Source of the DNA: an uncultured Verrucomicrobiae bacterium
GTDB taxonomy: Bacteria; Verrucomicrobiota; Verrucomicrobiia; Verrucomicrobiales; DEV007
Length of the DNA: 12,661 nucleotides
NCBI GenBank assembly: GCA_937898895.1
Contig: CALDKL010000566.1
Span: forward strand, 1 to 12,661
Direction: 5' to 3'
Position 1 is the first letter of the stretch; every line of letters begins with the position of its first letter. Shown here one piece after another: positions 1-6,095 of this stretch. Under the pieces are notes generated by a model. The model searched no databases. It was given only the letters and a program-made list of their open reading frames with translations, and was not told where the DNA came from. A program made the position numbers and the translations under genes.

Positions 1-46
1 ACAGGGTCTTGAAGCTGGTGAAGTCACCGCAACGACGGGTCTCTAG

Positions 47-391
47 ATGATCGGGCAGATTTTTGAACACTTTTTCTCTCAGTTCGCGACTCCGTCCTTT
101 CTCCTCGCTGAGTTCGCCGTGCTGTTTGCCATCGGGTTGGTCCTCGGCTACACGCGGATGAAAACGCGTTCGCTCTGGCTCGGGATCGGTTTGCATGCGG
201 GTTGGGTCTTTGGGGTGAAAACGCTCAGTCCATGCACGGTACGGGCCTTTGCTCCTGGGGAGATGATGCCCTGGCTCGGAGAAACGCTGAGGGTGGGGGC
301 TGTCTCCTGCCTGGTGGTGCTCCTGACCGGAATCCTTCTCTGGCTCTGGCTCCGGAACCGGTACGGCGATCCTTTCGCGGAAACGCCATGA
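47..391 (+). CDS. CPBP (CAAX protease/ABI) family intramembrane protease, C-terminal part
   Basis: This 114-residue product resembles the last third of CPBP-family membrane proteases, which are usually more than 200 residues. A membrane segment at residues 19-35 runs into a 'GLVLGYxRxxTxSLW' stretch and then 'IGLHAGWVF', whose His50 fits the last conserved CPBP motif. A second membrane segment lies at about 82-102. The EExxxR and FxxxH motifs expected upstream are missing. The same frame is open from base 2 to 43, then reads TAG at 44-46 immediately before this ATG. That ATG has G at -1, unlike every other start here, so it is probably not a native start. The likeliest reading is a longer gene cut by the window edge and carrying a nonsense change (TGG to TAG would restore a Trp) or a sequence error. 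Its TGA overlaps the comF ATG (ATGA), implying translational coupling. The family call is fairly firm; substrate unknown. Confidence 0.6.
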   Translation: MIGQIFEHFFSQFATPSFLLAEFAVLFAIGLVLGYTRMKTRSLWLGIGLHAGWVFGVKTLSPCTVRAFAPGEMMPWLGETLRVGAVSCLVVLLTGILLWLWLRNRYGDPFAETP

Positions 392-1170
392 ATGCATCCT
401 ACTCCGCTCCTTCCCGCGTGCGCCGCTTGCGTCAGGCGGTGCTTGGTTGGATCTACCCGCCGACCTGTGCGGTCTGCGACCGCCCCCTTGAGTCGATGCG
501 ACAATTGGAGGTGCCCTTTCTCTGCGCTCCCTGCGAAGCGGGCCTGACCCGGATCGGCGATCACTACTGTCGGGTCTGTGGCCAGGGATTCGACGGGGTG
601 AGCGGGATTCCGTTTCGCTGCGGAAATTGCGGCGACCGCGAATTGGCCATCGACTTTGCCGTCTCCGCCTACCGGGGAGTCGGAGCTGGCAGTGGTCTGG
701 TCCATCGTTTCAAGTATGGAAAGGAACGACATCTCGCACGGCTCTTCGGCGTGCTCCTCGATGAAGTATGGCGGGACGAACGCCTCTGCGCCGACGGATC
801 CTGGTGGGTCGTTCCGGTGCCATTGCATCCCCGTCGACGGAGGGAACGCGGTTTCAATCAGGCACACGAATTGGCTCGCGAACTGGTGCGCCGGGCTCCG
901 ACGGGACTGGATCTGACCCTGCGCCCGCTCCTTCGTCGCGTTCGCGAAACTGTGCGGCAGGCTCGCCTTGACCGCCGGGGTCGCCTCGTCAATCTCCAGG
1001 GAGTCTATGCTCCGATTCGCCGCCTGCCCGAGCCCCCGTCGGAAGGAGCCCGCATCCTCCTTGTCGATGATGTCATCACCACCGCTGCGACCGTCTCGGA
1101 ATGTGCTTCCGTGTTGAGAGAAATCATGGAAATCGATCAAATCGTCGCCGTGTCCCTGTTGCGGGGATGA
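388..1170 (+). CDS. comF: ComF family protein (zinc-ribbon phosphoribosyltransferase-like)
   Basis: This 260-residue ComF-like protein resembles those linked in naturally competent bacteria to handling incoming single-stranded DNA in the cytoplasm. The N-terminus carries four CxxC pairs (C27/C30, C46/C49, C61/C64, C78/C81), enough for two zinc sites. Next comes the ComF-typical 'FKYGKERHLARLFG' stretch, and 'VPVPLHPRRRRERGFNQAHELA' begins at about residue 142. The phosphoribosyltransferase PRPP-binding loop 'ILLVDDVITTAAT' is at 223-235 and retains the paired Asp 227/228. The ATG at 388 was chosen over an earlier in-frame start at 202 because homology begins here. It overlaps the CPBP stop by ATGA and lacks a Shine-Dalgarno motif. 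No other competence gene is nearby, so a competence role is inferred from the family only. Confidence 0.92.
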   Translation: MNASYSAPSRVRRLRQAVLGWIYPPTCAVCDRPLESMRQLEVPFLCAPCEAGLTRIGDHYCRVCGQGFDGVSGIPFRCGNCGDRELAIDFAVSAYRGVGAGSGLVHRFKYGKERHLARLFGVLLDEVWRDERLCADGSWWVVPVPLHPRRRRERGFNQAHELARELVRRAPTGLDLTLRPLLRRVRETVRQARLDRRGRLVNLQGVYAPIRRLPEPPSEGARILLVDDVITTAATVSECASVLREIMEIDQIVAVSLLRG

Positions 1171-1310
1171 TTTGGGGAGGGACGGTTTTCCCGCTTGATC
1201 GGGGATGAGAGCGTGGTGTTGATTGGTACCAAGAGCGGCGGTGATCGTGGTTTGCGGGAAAAATCCGTTTCGTCCCGGGGCAAGGACACCCTCCCTTTGA
1301 TTCTATCTTC

Positions 1311-1339
1311 TTGAGCCGGGCGGGTTTTCCATCAAGAAT
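1311..1339 (+). promoter_or_regulatory. Possible sigma70-type promoter for the FtsX permease
   Basis: TTGAGC (1311-1316) and AAGAAT (1334-1339) lie 17 nt apart. Each matches 4 of 6 consensus positions. They fall in the 196-nt gap after comF, and transcription from here would leave a leader of about 20 nt before the TTG at 1367. The rest of the gap (1171-1310) shows no terminator or RNA gene that I can recognise. Matches this weak occur by chance. Confidence 0.2.
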
Positions 1340-1366
1340 ACGCCCGGACCTTTCCTCTCTGCACCC

Positions 1367-2611
1367 TTGACCTGGATTTCCCTCGCCCTCCGAAATCTGC
1401 TCCGCAACGCGCGTCGTTCGATCACGACGATCGCGGCGGTGGCGCTGGGCTATGCAGCCGTGAATATTCTCGCGGGATTCACGGACTACATGTTCGTGAG
1501 TATCGAAGACGCACACATATACGAGCAGATCAACGGCCACGCCCAGATCTGGAAAAAGGGTGCCCGTAGCTACGGCGGAACGGACCCGGGAGCCTATCTG
1601 ATCGCGAGGGAGGAATTTGAAGCGATCCGGACCTATGCGGCGCAGGATGCGCGGATCGAACTCGCTGCAGGCATGCTGGAGGTGAAGGGAAATGTGGATT
1701 TCAATGGGTTGCCGGGTTTCTTTGTCGGCCAGGCTATGGTGCCGGAAGAGATGGAGGCGATCCATGGCCGTTCGACGGCTCTGCGCGGGGTGGACGGCAG
1801 TGCTTACGAGGGAAAACCGATCACGAAGGACACCCCGGACGGCATCGCGGTGACGACTGGCATGGCGGAAAGCCTCGGTCTGAAGATCGAGGATCCGGTC
1901 GTTCTGATGTCCGCCTCGATCAGTGGGCAGATGAATGCGGTGGATGCAAGAGTGTTGCAGATCGCCGACACCGCCTCGGAGGCGCTGAACAACCGATTCG
2001 TTTTTATGCCCCTCGCCCTCGGCCAGAGTCTCTACGATACGCAGGGGGTGAGTTGCGTGCGCCTCCTTCTGAAGCAGAGCGAGGACACGGACGCGGTGGT
2101 GGCCTCGCTGCGCGAACGTTTCCCGGAGTCGGATTGGGAGGTGATCCCCTGGTACGAGGTTTCGAAACTCTATCTGCGGACGAAGCGGATGTTCGATATC
2201 ATCTTCGGATTGGTCTTCGCGATCATCGCGACAATCGTGACGATGTCGGTGCTGAATACGATCGGGATGGCCGTGGTGGAGCGAACGAAGGAGATCGGTA
2301 CGCTCCGCGCCTTGGGACTGAAGCGACCTGGGGTGGTCGTGCTCTTTGGGATCGAGAGCGCCTTCCTCGGAATCATCGGCGCGACCTTGGGCCTGATTCT
2401 GACGCTGGCTTTTGCCCTGACCGTGCGCGTGATCGAGCCGACCTGGGAGCCGCCCGTGACGGCGCGGGAGATTGTTTGGGAAATCCGCATCCTACCGACA
2501 ATGCAGGTGGCGACCTTCGTGCTCCTTGTCATCTTCACGGCTCTTGCTGCGATCGCCCCGGCCCGCCGCGCCGCAAATCAGAGCATTGTCGATTCGCTGG
2601 GGCATGTGTAA
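1367..2611 (+). CDS. FtsX-family ABC transporter permease (MacB/LolCE-like)
   Basis: This 414-residue inner-membrane permease has the four-helix FtsX/MacB layout. TM1 is at about 19-38, followed by a large periplasmic domain (about 40-270). TM2 is at 277-299, followed by the coupling segment 'ERTKEIGTLRALGLKR' at 305-320. TM3 is at 323-351 and TM4 at 379-397, ending in the family-typical 'PARRAA' and 'SIVDSLGHV'. Such permeases work with a cytoplasmic ATPase to push cargo from the inner membrane using mechanical movement of the periplasmic domain; they do not form a channel. The start is TTG. The frame is open back to 1301, but no ATG, GTG or other TTG occurs there, so 1367 is the only ordinary choice. 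No ATP-binding subunit is encoded in the window. The LolA-like gene 12 nt downstream is the probable partner. Family firm, cargo unknown. Confidence 0.88.
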   Translation: MTWISLALRNLLRNARRSITTIAAVALGYAAVNILAGFTDYMFVSIEDAHIYEQINGHAQIWKKGARSYGGTDPGAYLIAREEFEAIRTYAAQDARIELAAGMLEVKGNVDFNGLPGFFVGQAMVPEEMEAIHGRSTALRGVDGSAYEGKPITKDTPDGIAVTTGMAESLGLKIEDPVVLMSASISGQMNAVDARVLQIADTASEALNNRFVFMPLALGQSLYDTQGVSCVRLLLKQSEDTDAVVASLRERFPESDWEVIPWYEVSKLYLRTKRMFDIIFGLVFAIIATIVTMSVLNTIGMAVVERTKEIGTLRALGLKRPGVVVLFGIESAFLGIIGATLGLILTLAFALTVRVIEPTWEPPVTAREIVWEIRILPTMQVATFVLLVIFTALAAIAPARRAANQSIVDSLGHV

Positions 2612-2623
2612 GTTGTCCTCTCC

Positions 2624-3343
2624 ATGAAAATTCTTGCCTCAGTCGCCGTTCTTCTCCTCGCTGGGATCTCCGTCTCTGCCCAGGAAGCCGCTCTCCTCGC
2701 TGCGGAACAGGCTCGCGGCATTCTTACCGGCAATGGCGTGCGCTGGACCGTGAGTGTTTCGGGAACCAAGAGTGCGAAATTTGTCGCGATCTCCCAGGGT
2801 GGAAAAATTTTTGCCGAGGTTATCGAGCCGGCCGATGCGACGGGGCGACGCTATCTCGCGGACTCGGGAGGTGACATGTGGTTTTGGAAACCGGGCCTGA
2901 GTCGCCCTGTCTCGGTTTCGAAACGGCAGCGTCTCTCGGGCGACGCGGCCATCGGTGACATTGCTTCGACAAGTTACGTCGACGGATACAAGGTCGCAGG
3001 CAAGGAAGACGGAGAAGTGAATGGGGAGCCCGCCACGATCTACACGATGGAGGCGAACTCGATGGGAGATACCTACGCAAAGATCAAGTACTGGGTGACC
3101 AAGAGCGGGAACCTCGGGAAGAAGGCGGAGTTTTACGCGAAATCGGGCAATCTCGTCCGCTCCTCGGCGATGGAGTACGACAATCAGGCGAACGGCAATC
3201 CGTTTCTCTCCAAGATGACGGTCACGGACGGGGGGACGAAAATCACTCTTCGTTTTTCCGAGGTGCAGATCGGATCTTATCCTGCCAAACTGTTCACCCG
3301 CGAAAACCTCGGCGGACCGAAGGATACCGGCCCGCGGCGGTAA
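2624..3343 (+). CDS. LolA-like outer-membrane lipoprotein-sorting protein, exported
   Basis: This 239-residue protein has a clear signal peptide (MKILASVAVLLLAGISVSA, then QE). The mature part follows the LolA-like fold family annotated as 'outer membrane lipoprotein-sorting protein'. A 'RYLADSGGDMWFWKPGLSRPVSVS' segment sits at about 73-96, then a 'SYVDGYKV' turn. It continues with 'YTMEANSMGDTYAKIKYWV' and 'KAEFYAKSGNLVRSS', the alternating strands of a half-barrel that holds acyl chains in known relatives. It begins 12 nt after the FtsX permease stop, without a Shine-Dalgarno motif, so the two are very likely co-expressed. This pairing is common for the family. The role inferred is periplasmic carrier for the permease's cargo. 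It is distant from enterobacterial LolA, so I assign no gene symbol. Confidence 0.8.
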   Translation: MKILASVAVLLLAGISVSAQEAALLAAEQARGILTGNGVRWTVSVSGTKSAKFVAISQGGKIFAEVIEPADATGRRYLADSGGDMWFWKPGLSRPVSVSKRQRLSGDAAIGDIASTSYVDGYKVAGKEDGEVNGEPATIYTMEANSMGDTYAKIKYWVTKSGNLGKKAEFYAKSGNLVRSSAMEYDNQANGNPFLSKMTVTDGGTKITLRFSEVQIGSYPAKLFTRENLGGPKDTGPRR

Positions 3344-3357
3344 CTCCTCCTGTGGAC

Positions 3358-4725
3358 ATGGCCGATCTTTCCTTCACCCCGACGGAGCTGGAGGCGGCCA
3401 CGTCGCTGTTGCAGGACCTCATCCGGATTGACACCTCGAACCCGCCGGGAGGTGAGGCTGCTGCAATCGACCTGCTCGAGCGTCACTGCCGTGAGGCTGG
3501 TCTCGAGACGATCATTGTGGGGGCTCATCCGGAGCGTCCCAACCTCATCGCGCGATTTCCGGCCGATCCAGCCCGGCGCACCGCCCGCCCACTCCTCCTC
3601 AGTGGCCACGTCGATTGTGTGCCCGCCGATCCGGCGCAGTGGATCCACGATCCCTGGTCCGCGCATCACGACGGCACCCATATCTGGGGCCGGGGCGCGA
3701 TCGACATGAAGGGCTTCGTCGCGATGGCCTTCGCCGTGATCGCAAAGCTGAAGCGCGAAAACCTGCCCCTGAATCGCGATCTCCTTTTTGTGGTCGTTTC
3801 CGACGAGGAGGCGGGGACCCGGCTCGGTTCCAAGTGGCTTGTTGAGGAGCGGCCCGATCTGCTTGGCGAGCCCGAATACGTCATCAACGAGGTGGGTGGC
3901 TTTGTCATCCACCGCGAAGGGAAGCGCTTTTATCCCGTACAGGTTGCAGAGAAAGGCGTCGCCTGGCTGCGCCTCTCGGTCTCGGGGCGATCTGGTCACA
4001 GCTCGCTGCCCTCGCGCGACCATGCCGTCTCGAGGCTCGCCCGGGGGATCGCGGCGATCACAGAGGCGCACCTGCCGTGGCATCCTTCGGAGGAGGCGCG
4101 CCGTTTTCTGACTGCATTTGCCAAGCCGCGAGGAATACTCGCGGAACGAATTGCCGCCCTCCTCGCCAACCCGATTCTCGGACCATACCTTCTGCCGCTG
4201 CTGGTGCGCGACCCGTCCCGCCGCACCTCGATCGAAGCCATTCTGCGAAATACCGCGACCCCGACGAGCCTCGGCAGCGGGGGGGCTGTCAATGTCCTTC
4301 CAGGAAAAGCCTCGGTCGACATCGACGGACGGCTCGCCCCGGGCCAGTCCACGGCCGATCTCGTCGCGGAGCTGGATCGGGTCCTCCGACCGATTCTCGG
4401 AAACCATTTCGAACTCTCCGTGCTCCAGGAATCTCCTCCGATCTCCTTTTCCATGGACACGCCCCTGTTTCGCGAAATCGGCCGAACCCTTGCGGAAGCG
4501 GATCCGGAAGGGCACCTCGTGCCCGCGATCCTGCCGGGCTTCACCGACAGTCGGAATTGGGGTCGTCTCGGGGCACACTGTTACGGATTTTATCCCCTGC
4601 AACTTCCCGAAGAACTCGATTTTGCGGCCCTCTTCCATGGCGACAACGAACGCATCCCCGTCGCCGGCTTCCATTGGGGCATCGCAGTGCTCGCGAGGAT
4701 GTTGTCCCGCTTTCTGGTGTCGTAA
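3358..4725 (+). CDS. M20-family metallohydrolase (ArgE/DapE/carboxypeptidase type)
   Basis: This zinc-dependent amidohydrolase has 455 residues from ATG 3358. Catalytic and metal residues, numbered from 3358, are all visible: His84 and Asp86 in 'SGHVD', Asp116 in 'GRGAIDMKG', the Glu150/Glu151 pair in 'SDEEAG', Glu178 in 'INEVGG', and His427 in 'LFHGDNE'. The dimerisation (lid) domain lies between about 195 and 340, including 'GRSGHSSLP'. Family members remove amino acids or acyl groups from peptides and N-acyl amino acids. The sequence does not tell ArgE, DapE or dipeptidase activity apart. 'FHGDNERI' near the C-terminus is common in the broad M20 group. A GTG at 3352 is in frame, but ATG 3358 has the C at -1 shared by the neighbours. 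It starts 14 nt after the LolA-like gene and may ride on the same transcript without a shared function. Confidence 0.9.
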   Translation: MADLSFTPTELEAATSLLQDLIRIDTSNPPGGEAAAIDLLERHCREAGLETIIVGAHPERPNLIARFPADPARRTARPLLLSGHVDCVPADPAQWIHDPWSAHHDGTHIWGRGAIDMKGFVAMAFAVIAKLKRENLPLNRDLLFVVVSDEEAGTRLGSKWLVEERPDLLGEPEYVINEVGGFVIHREGKRFYPVQVAEKGVAWLRLSVSGRSGHSSLPSRDHAVSRLARGIAAITEAHLPWHPSEEARRFLTAFAKPRGILAERIAALLANPILGPYLLPLLVRDPSRRTSIEAILRNTATPTSLGSGGAVNVLPGKASVDIDGRLAPGQSTADLVAELDRVLRPILGNHFELSVLQESPPISFSMDTPLFREIGRTLAEADPEGHLVPAILPGFTDSRNWGRLGAHCYGFYPLQLPEELDFAALFHGDNERIPVAGFHWGIAVLARMLSRFLVS

Positions 4726-4750
4726 CCCGTGCAATCTACCCAAGGCGGCA

Positions 4751-4778
4751 AGATTTTGTTTGGAACTCCAAATAATCT
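4751..4778. promoter_or_regulatory. Interrupted dyad between the M20 gene and the small gene at 4851
   Basis: A perfect inverted repeat TTTGGA-ac-TCCAAA (4759-4764, 4767-4772) is flanked by a second complementary pair, AGATT (4751-4755) and AATCT (4774-4778). The result is an 11-pair dyad with a small internal loop. No T-run follows on the plus strand, so it is not a standard intrinsic terminator. AATAAT (4771-4776) inside it matches 5 of 6 bases of a -10 box, but no good -35 lies at 16-18 nt. This is the most AT-rich stretch nearby, consistent with a promoter or operator for the gene at 4851. Confidence 0.35.
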
Positions 4779-4850
4779 GGGATCTCAAACGTCAAAGAAA
4801 ATGAAACCAGTGCGCCCTGGTTGTCCCACCCCCTGGTTTATGGTGTTTCC

Positions 4851-5237
4851 ATGAACAAACGTATCCAAGCTCAGCCCGTCGTATCTCCCGTCTCCGTGGT
4901 GGCGTTTCCCGCCAGGAAAACCTCGGCCCGCGCCGTGACCCCGGCACCCGGAAATGCGGTCGAGGGGGGGCTTCTTCGTCTTTGTCAGGAAATTGCCGGG
5001 TCTCTCCTGCGCCGCCGCCTGGAGTGCGGCAGCCCCGTTGCGGCGATTCGCGAAATGCGGTCGGAGCTGATGAAGGTTCTTCCCGAATGTGATGAGAAGC
5101 GGGCGAGTTGCCTCATCGATCTCGCCCTCGAGTTGCTCCACGTGAAGGCCCGGGGCCAATTCAAGCGCAACGCCCTCGATCTGAGTGAACTGATTGCCCG
5201 CGCGGGAAATCAGTTGCGCAATGCCGCCGACAACTGA
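4851..5237 (+). CDS. Hypothetical small protein (128 aa)
   Basis: I do not recognise this protein. From ATG 4851 it has 128 residues. About 45 N-terminal residues are low in predicted structure and rich in Val, Pro and Ala. The remainder looks helical and charged: 'LLRLCQEIAGSLLRRRLE', 'AAIREMRSELMKVLPE', 'RASCLIDLALELLHVK', then 'DLSELIARAGNQL'. There is no signal peptide or membrane segment, so it is probably cytosolic. Three cysteines (in LCQ, ECG and PEC contexts, plus one more in SCL) do not form a recognisable metal motif. An earlier TTG at 4821 is in frame, but ATG 4851 has the C at -1 of its neighbours. A 125-nt gap with a dyad precedes it, suggesting its own promoter. It converges with the PspA-like gene, leaving only 18 nt between stop codons. 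Coding is likely from length and codon use. Confidence 0.6.
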   Translation: MNKRIQAQPVVSPVSVVAFPARKTSARAVTPAPGNAVEGGLLRLCQEIAGSLLRRRLECGSPVAAIREMRSELMKVLPECDEKRASCLIDLALELLHVKARGQFKRNALDLSELIARAGNQLRNAADN

Positions 5238-5255
5238 GGGCGGGAGCGGCGGGCT

Positions 5256-6005
5256 TCACATCGTCTTTTCGTCCGTGGTCGCGACGGGCGAAGCGGGCGT
5301 GGTCTCCCCGCTATCGGCTTCGCCTTCGATGACGATTCCCGCTTCCGCCGCGAAATCGGCGAGGGCGAGTTCCTCCATCGCGGTGCGCTCCGTTTCGAGC
5401 CGCTCGAGATCGCTCGTGTCGATACTGTCTTTTGCGACGCGGGCGCGACCTTTGGCTTTTTCCTTTTCTTCGCGGACCATTTCACCGAGTCGGTTGAGCG
5501 TGTCTCCTGATCCTCCGATTTGGCCGATCATGCCGGCAGCCATCTCGTTGAGTTCAGCGGTGGCCTTGGCAATGCGGGTCTGGTCGATGTCACGGGCGAG
5601 CGATTCGATTTTTTCGCGGGCCGCCTTGACGGATACTTCCTGGGCTCGCTTCAGTTCGGCGTAGGTTGTTTCGGCATCGGCGAGTTCCTCGACGTTCGTG
5701 CCGTGGGCTTCCTTGATCTGCTGAAGGCGCAGGGCATACTCGCCGGCCAGTTTCCGGTTGCCCGCCTTGAGGTGGGCGGTGGCTTTGGCGGTGAGTTCGC
5801 GGAGTTCCTTGTCCCCGGTCTTGACCTGGGTCATGAGGCGCTCGCAGAGGGCGGCGTGGGCGGCGAGGCCTTTGTTGTATTCCGAGATTTGCTTGCGCAG
5901 GTTTTCTTTCTCCAGTTCGAGAAGTGCTTCCGGATTGTTCTTTTCCAGGCCGGAGACAAAGAGACCAAAGAAACCACGGATGAGATTGCCGAGTCGTTTG
6001 AACAT
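5256..6005 (-). CDS. pspA: PspA/IM30 family membrane-stress protein
   Basis: This 249-residue PspA/IM30 (ESCRT-III superfamily) protein would bind the inner face of the cytoplasmic membrane and help preserve it under stress. The N-terminus 'MFKRLGNLIRGFFGLFVSGLE' matches the amphipathic membrane-binding helix of the family. It is followed by about 180 residues of almost unbroken coiled coil (about 25-205) rich in Glu, Lys and Ala. An acidic, Thr/Ser/Pro-rich tail of about 35 residues makes it slightly longer than the 222-residue E. coli protein. ATG 6005 was chosen because the amphipathic helix starts there; in-frame ATG 6020 and TTG 6038 would add residues not typical of the family. It lies 90 nt downstream of polA on the same strand. 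No pspF, pspB or pspC homologue is present, so regulation differs from E. coli. The family is clear; orthology to pspA rather than vipp1 is not. Confidence 0.85.
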   Translation of the reverse strand: MFKRLGNLIRGFFGLFVSGLEKNNPEALLELEKENLRKQISEYNKGLAAHAALCERLMTQVKTGDKELRELTAKATAHLKAGNRKLAGEYALRLQQIKEAHGTNVEELADAETTYAELKRAQEVSVKAAREKIESLARDIDQTRIAKATAELNEMAAGMIGQIGGSGDTLNRLGEMVREEKEKAKGRARVAKDSIDTSDLERLETERTAMEELALADFAAEAGIVIEGEADSGETTPASPVATTDEKTM

Positions 6006-6095
6006 GGTGGATTCTCGCATGGAGGAGACGGAACGCAAAAGAGGAAAATCTTGAGGAGAGCGCGTTCCACGAGATCGGTGAGGATGATGGATCCC

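Noticed and set aside
3277..4788. A 503-codon minus-strand open frame antisense to the M20 gene.
   Set aside because: It is codon-register antisense of a gene whose metal ligands are all present on the plus strand, and its product has no domain.
5238..5255. Possible bidirectional terminator in the convergent 18-nt gap.
   Set aside because: No inverted repeat or T-run is visible in or beside the gap.
6030..6068. Inverted repeat GGAACGC (6030-6036) and GCGTTCC (6062-6068), upstream of the PspA-like gene.
   Set aside because: Only 7 pairs with a 25-nt loop. A match of this size has a sizeable chance of occurring in a 90-nt gap, and it does not extend on either side.
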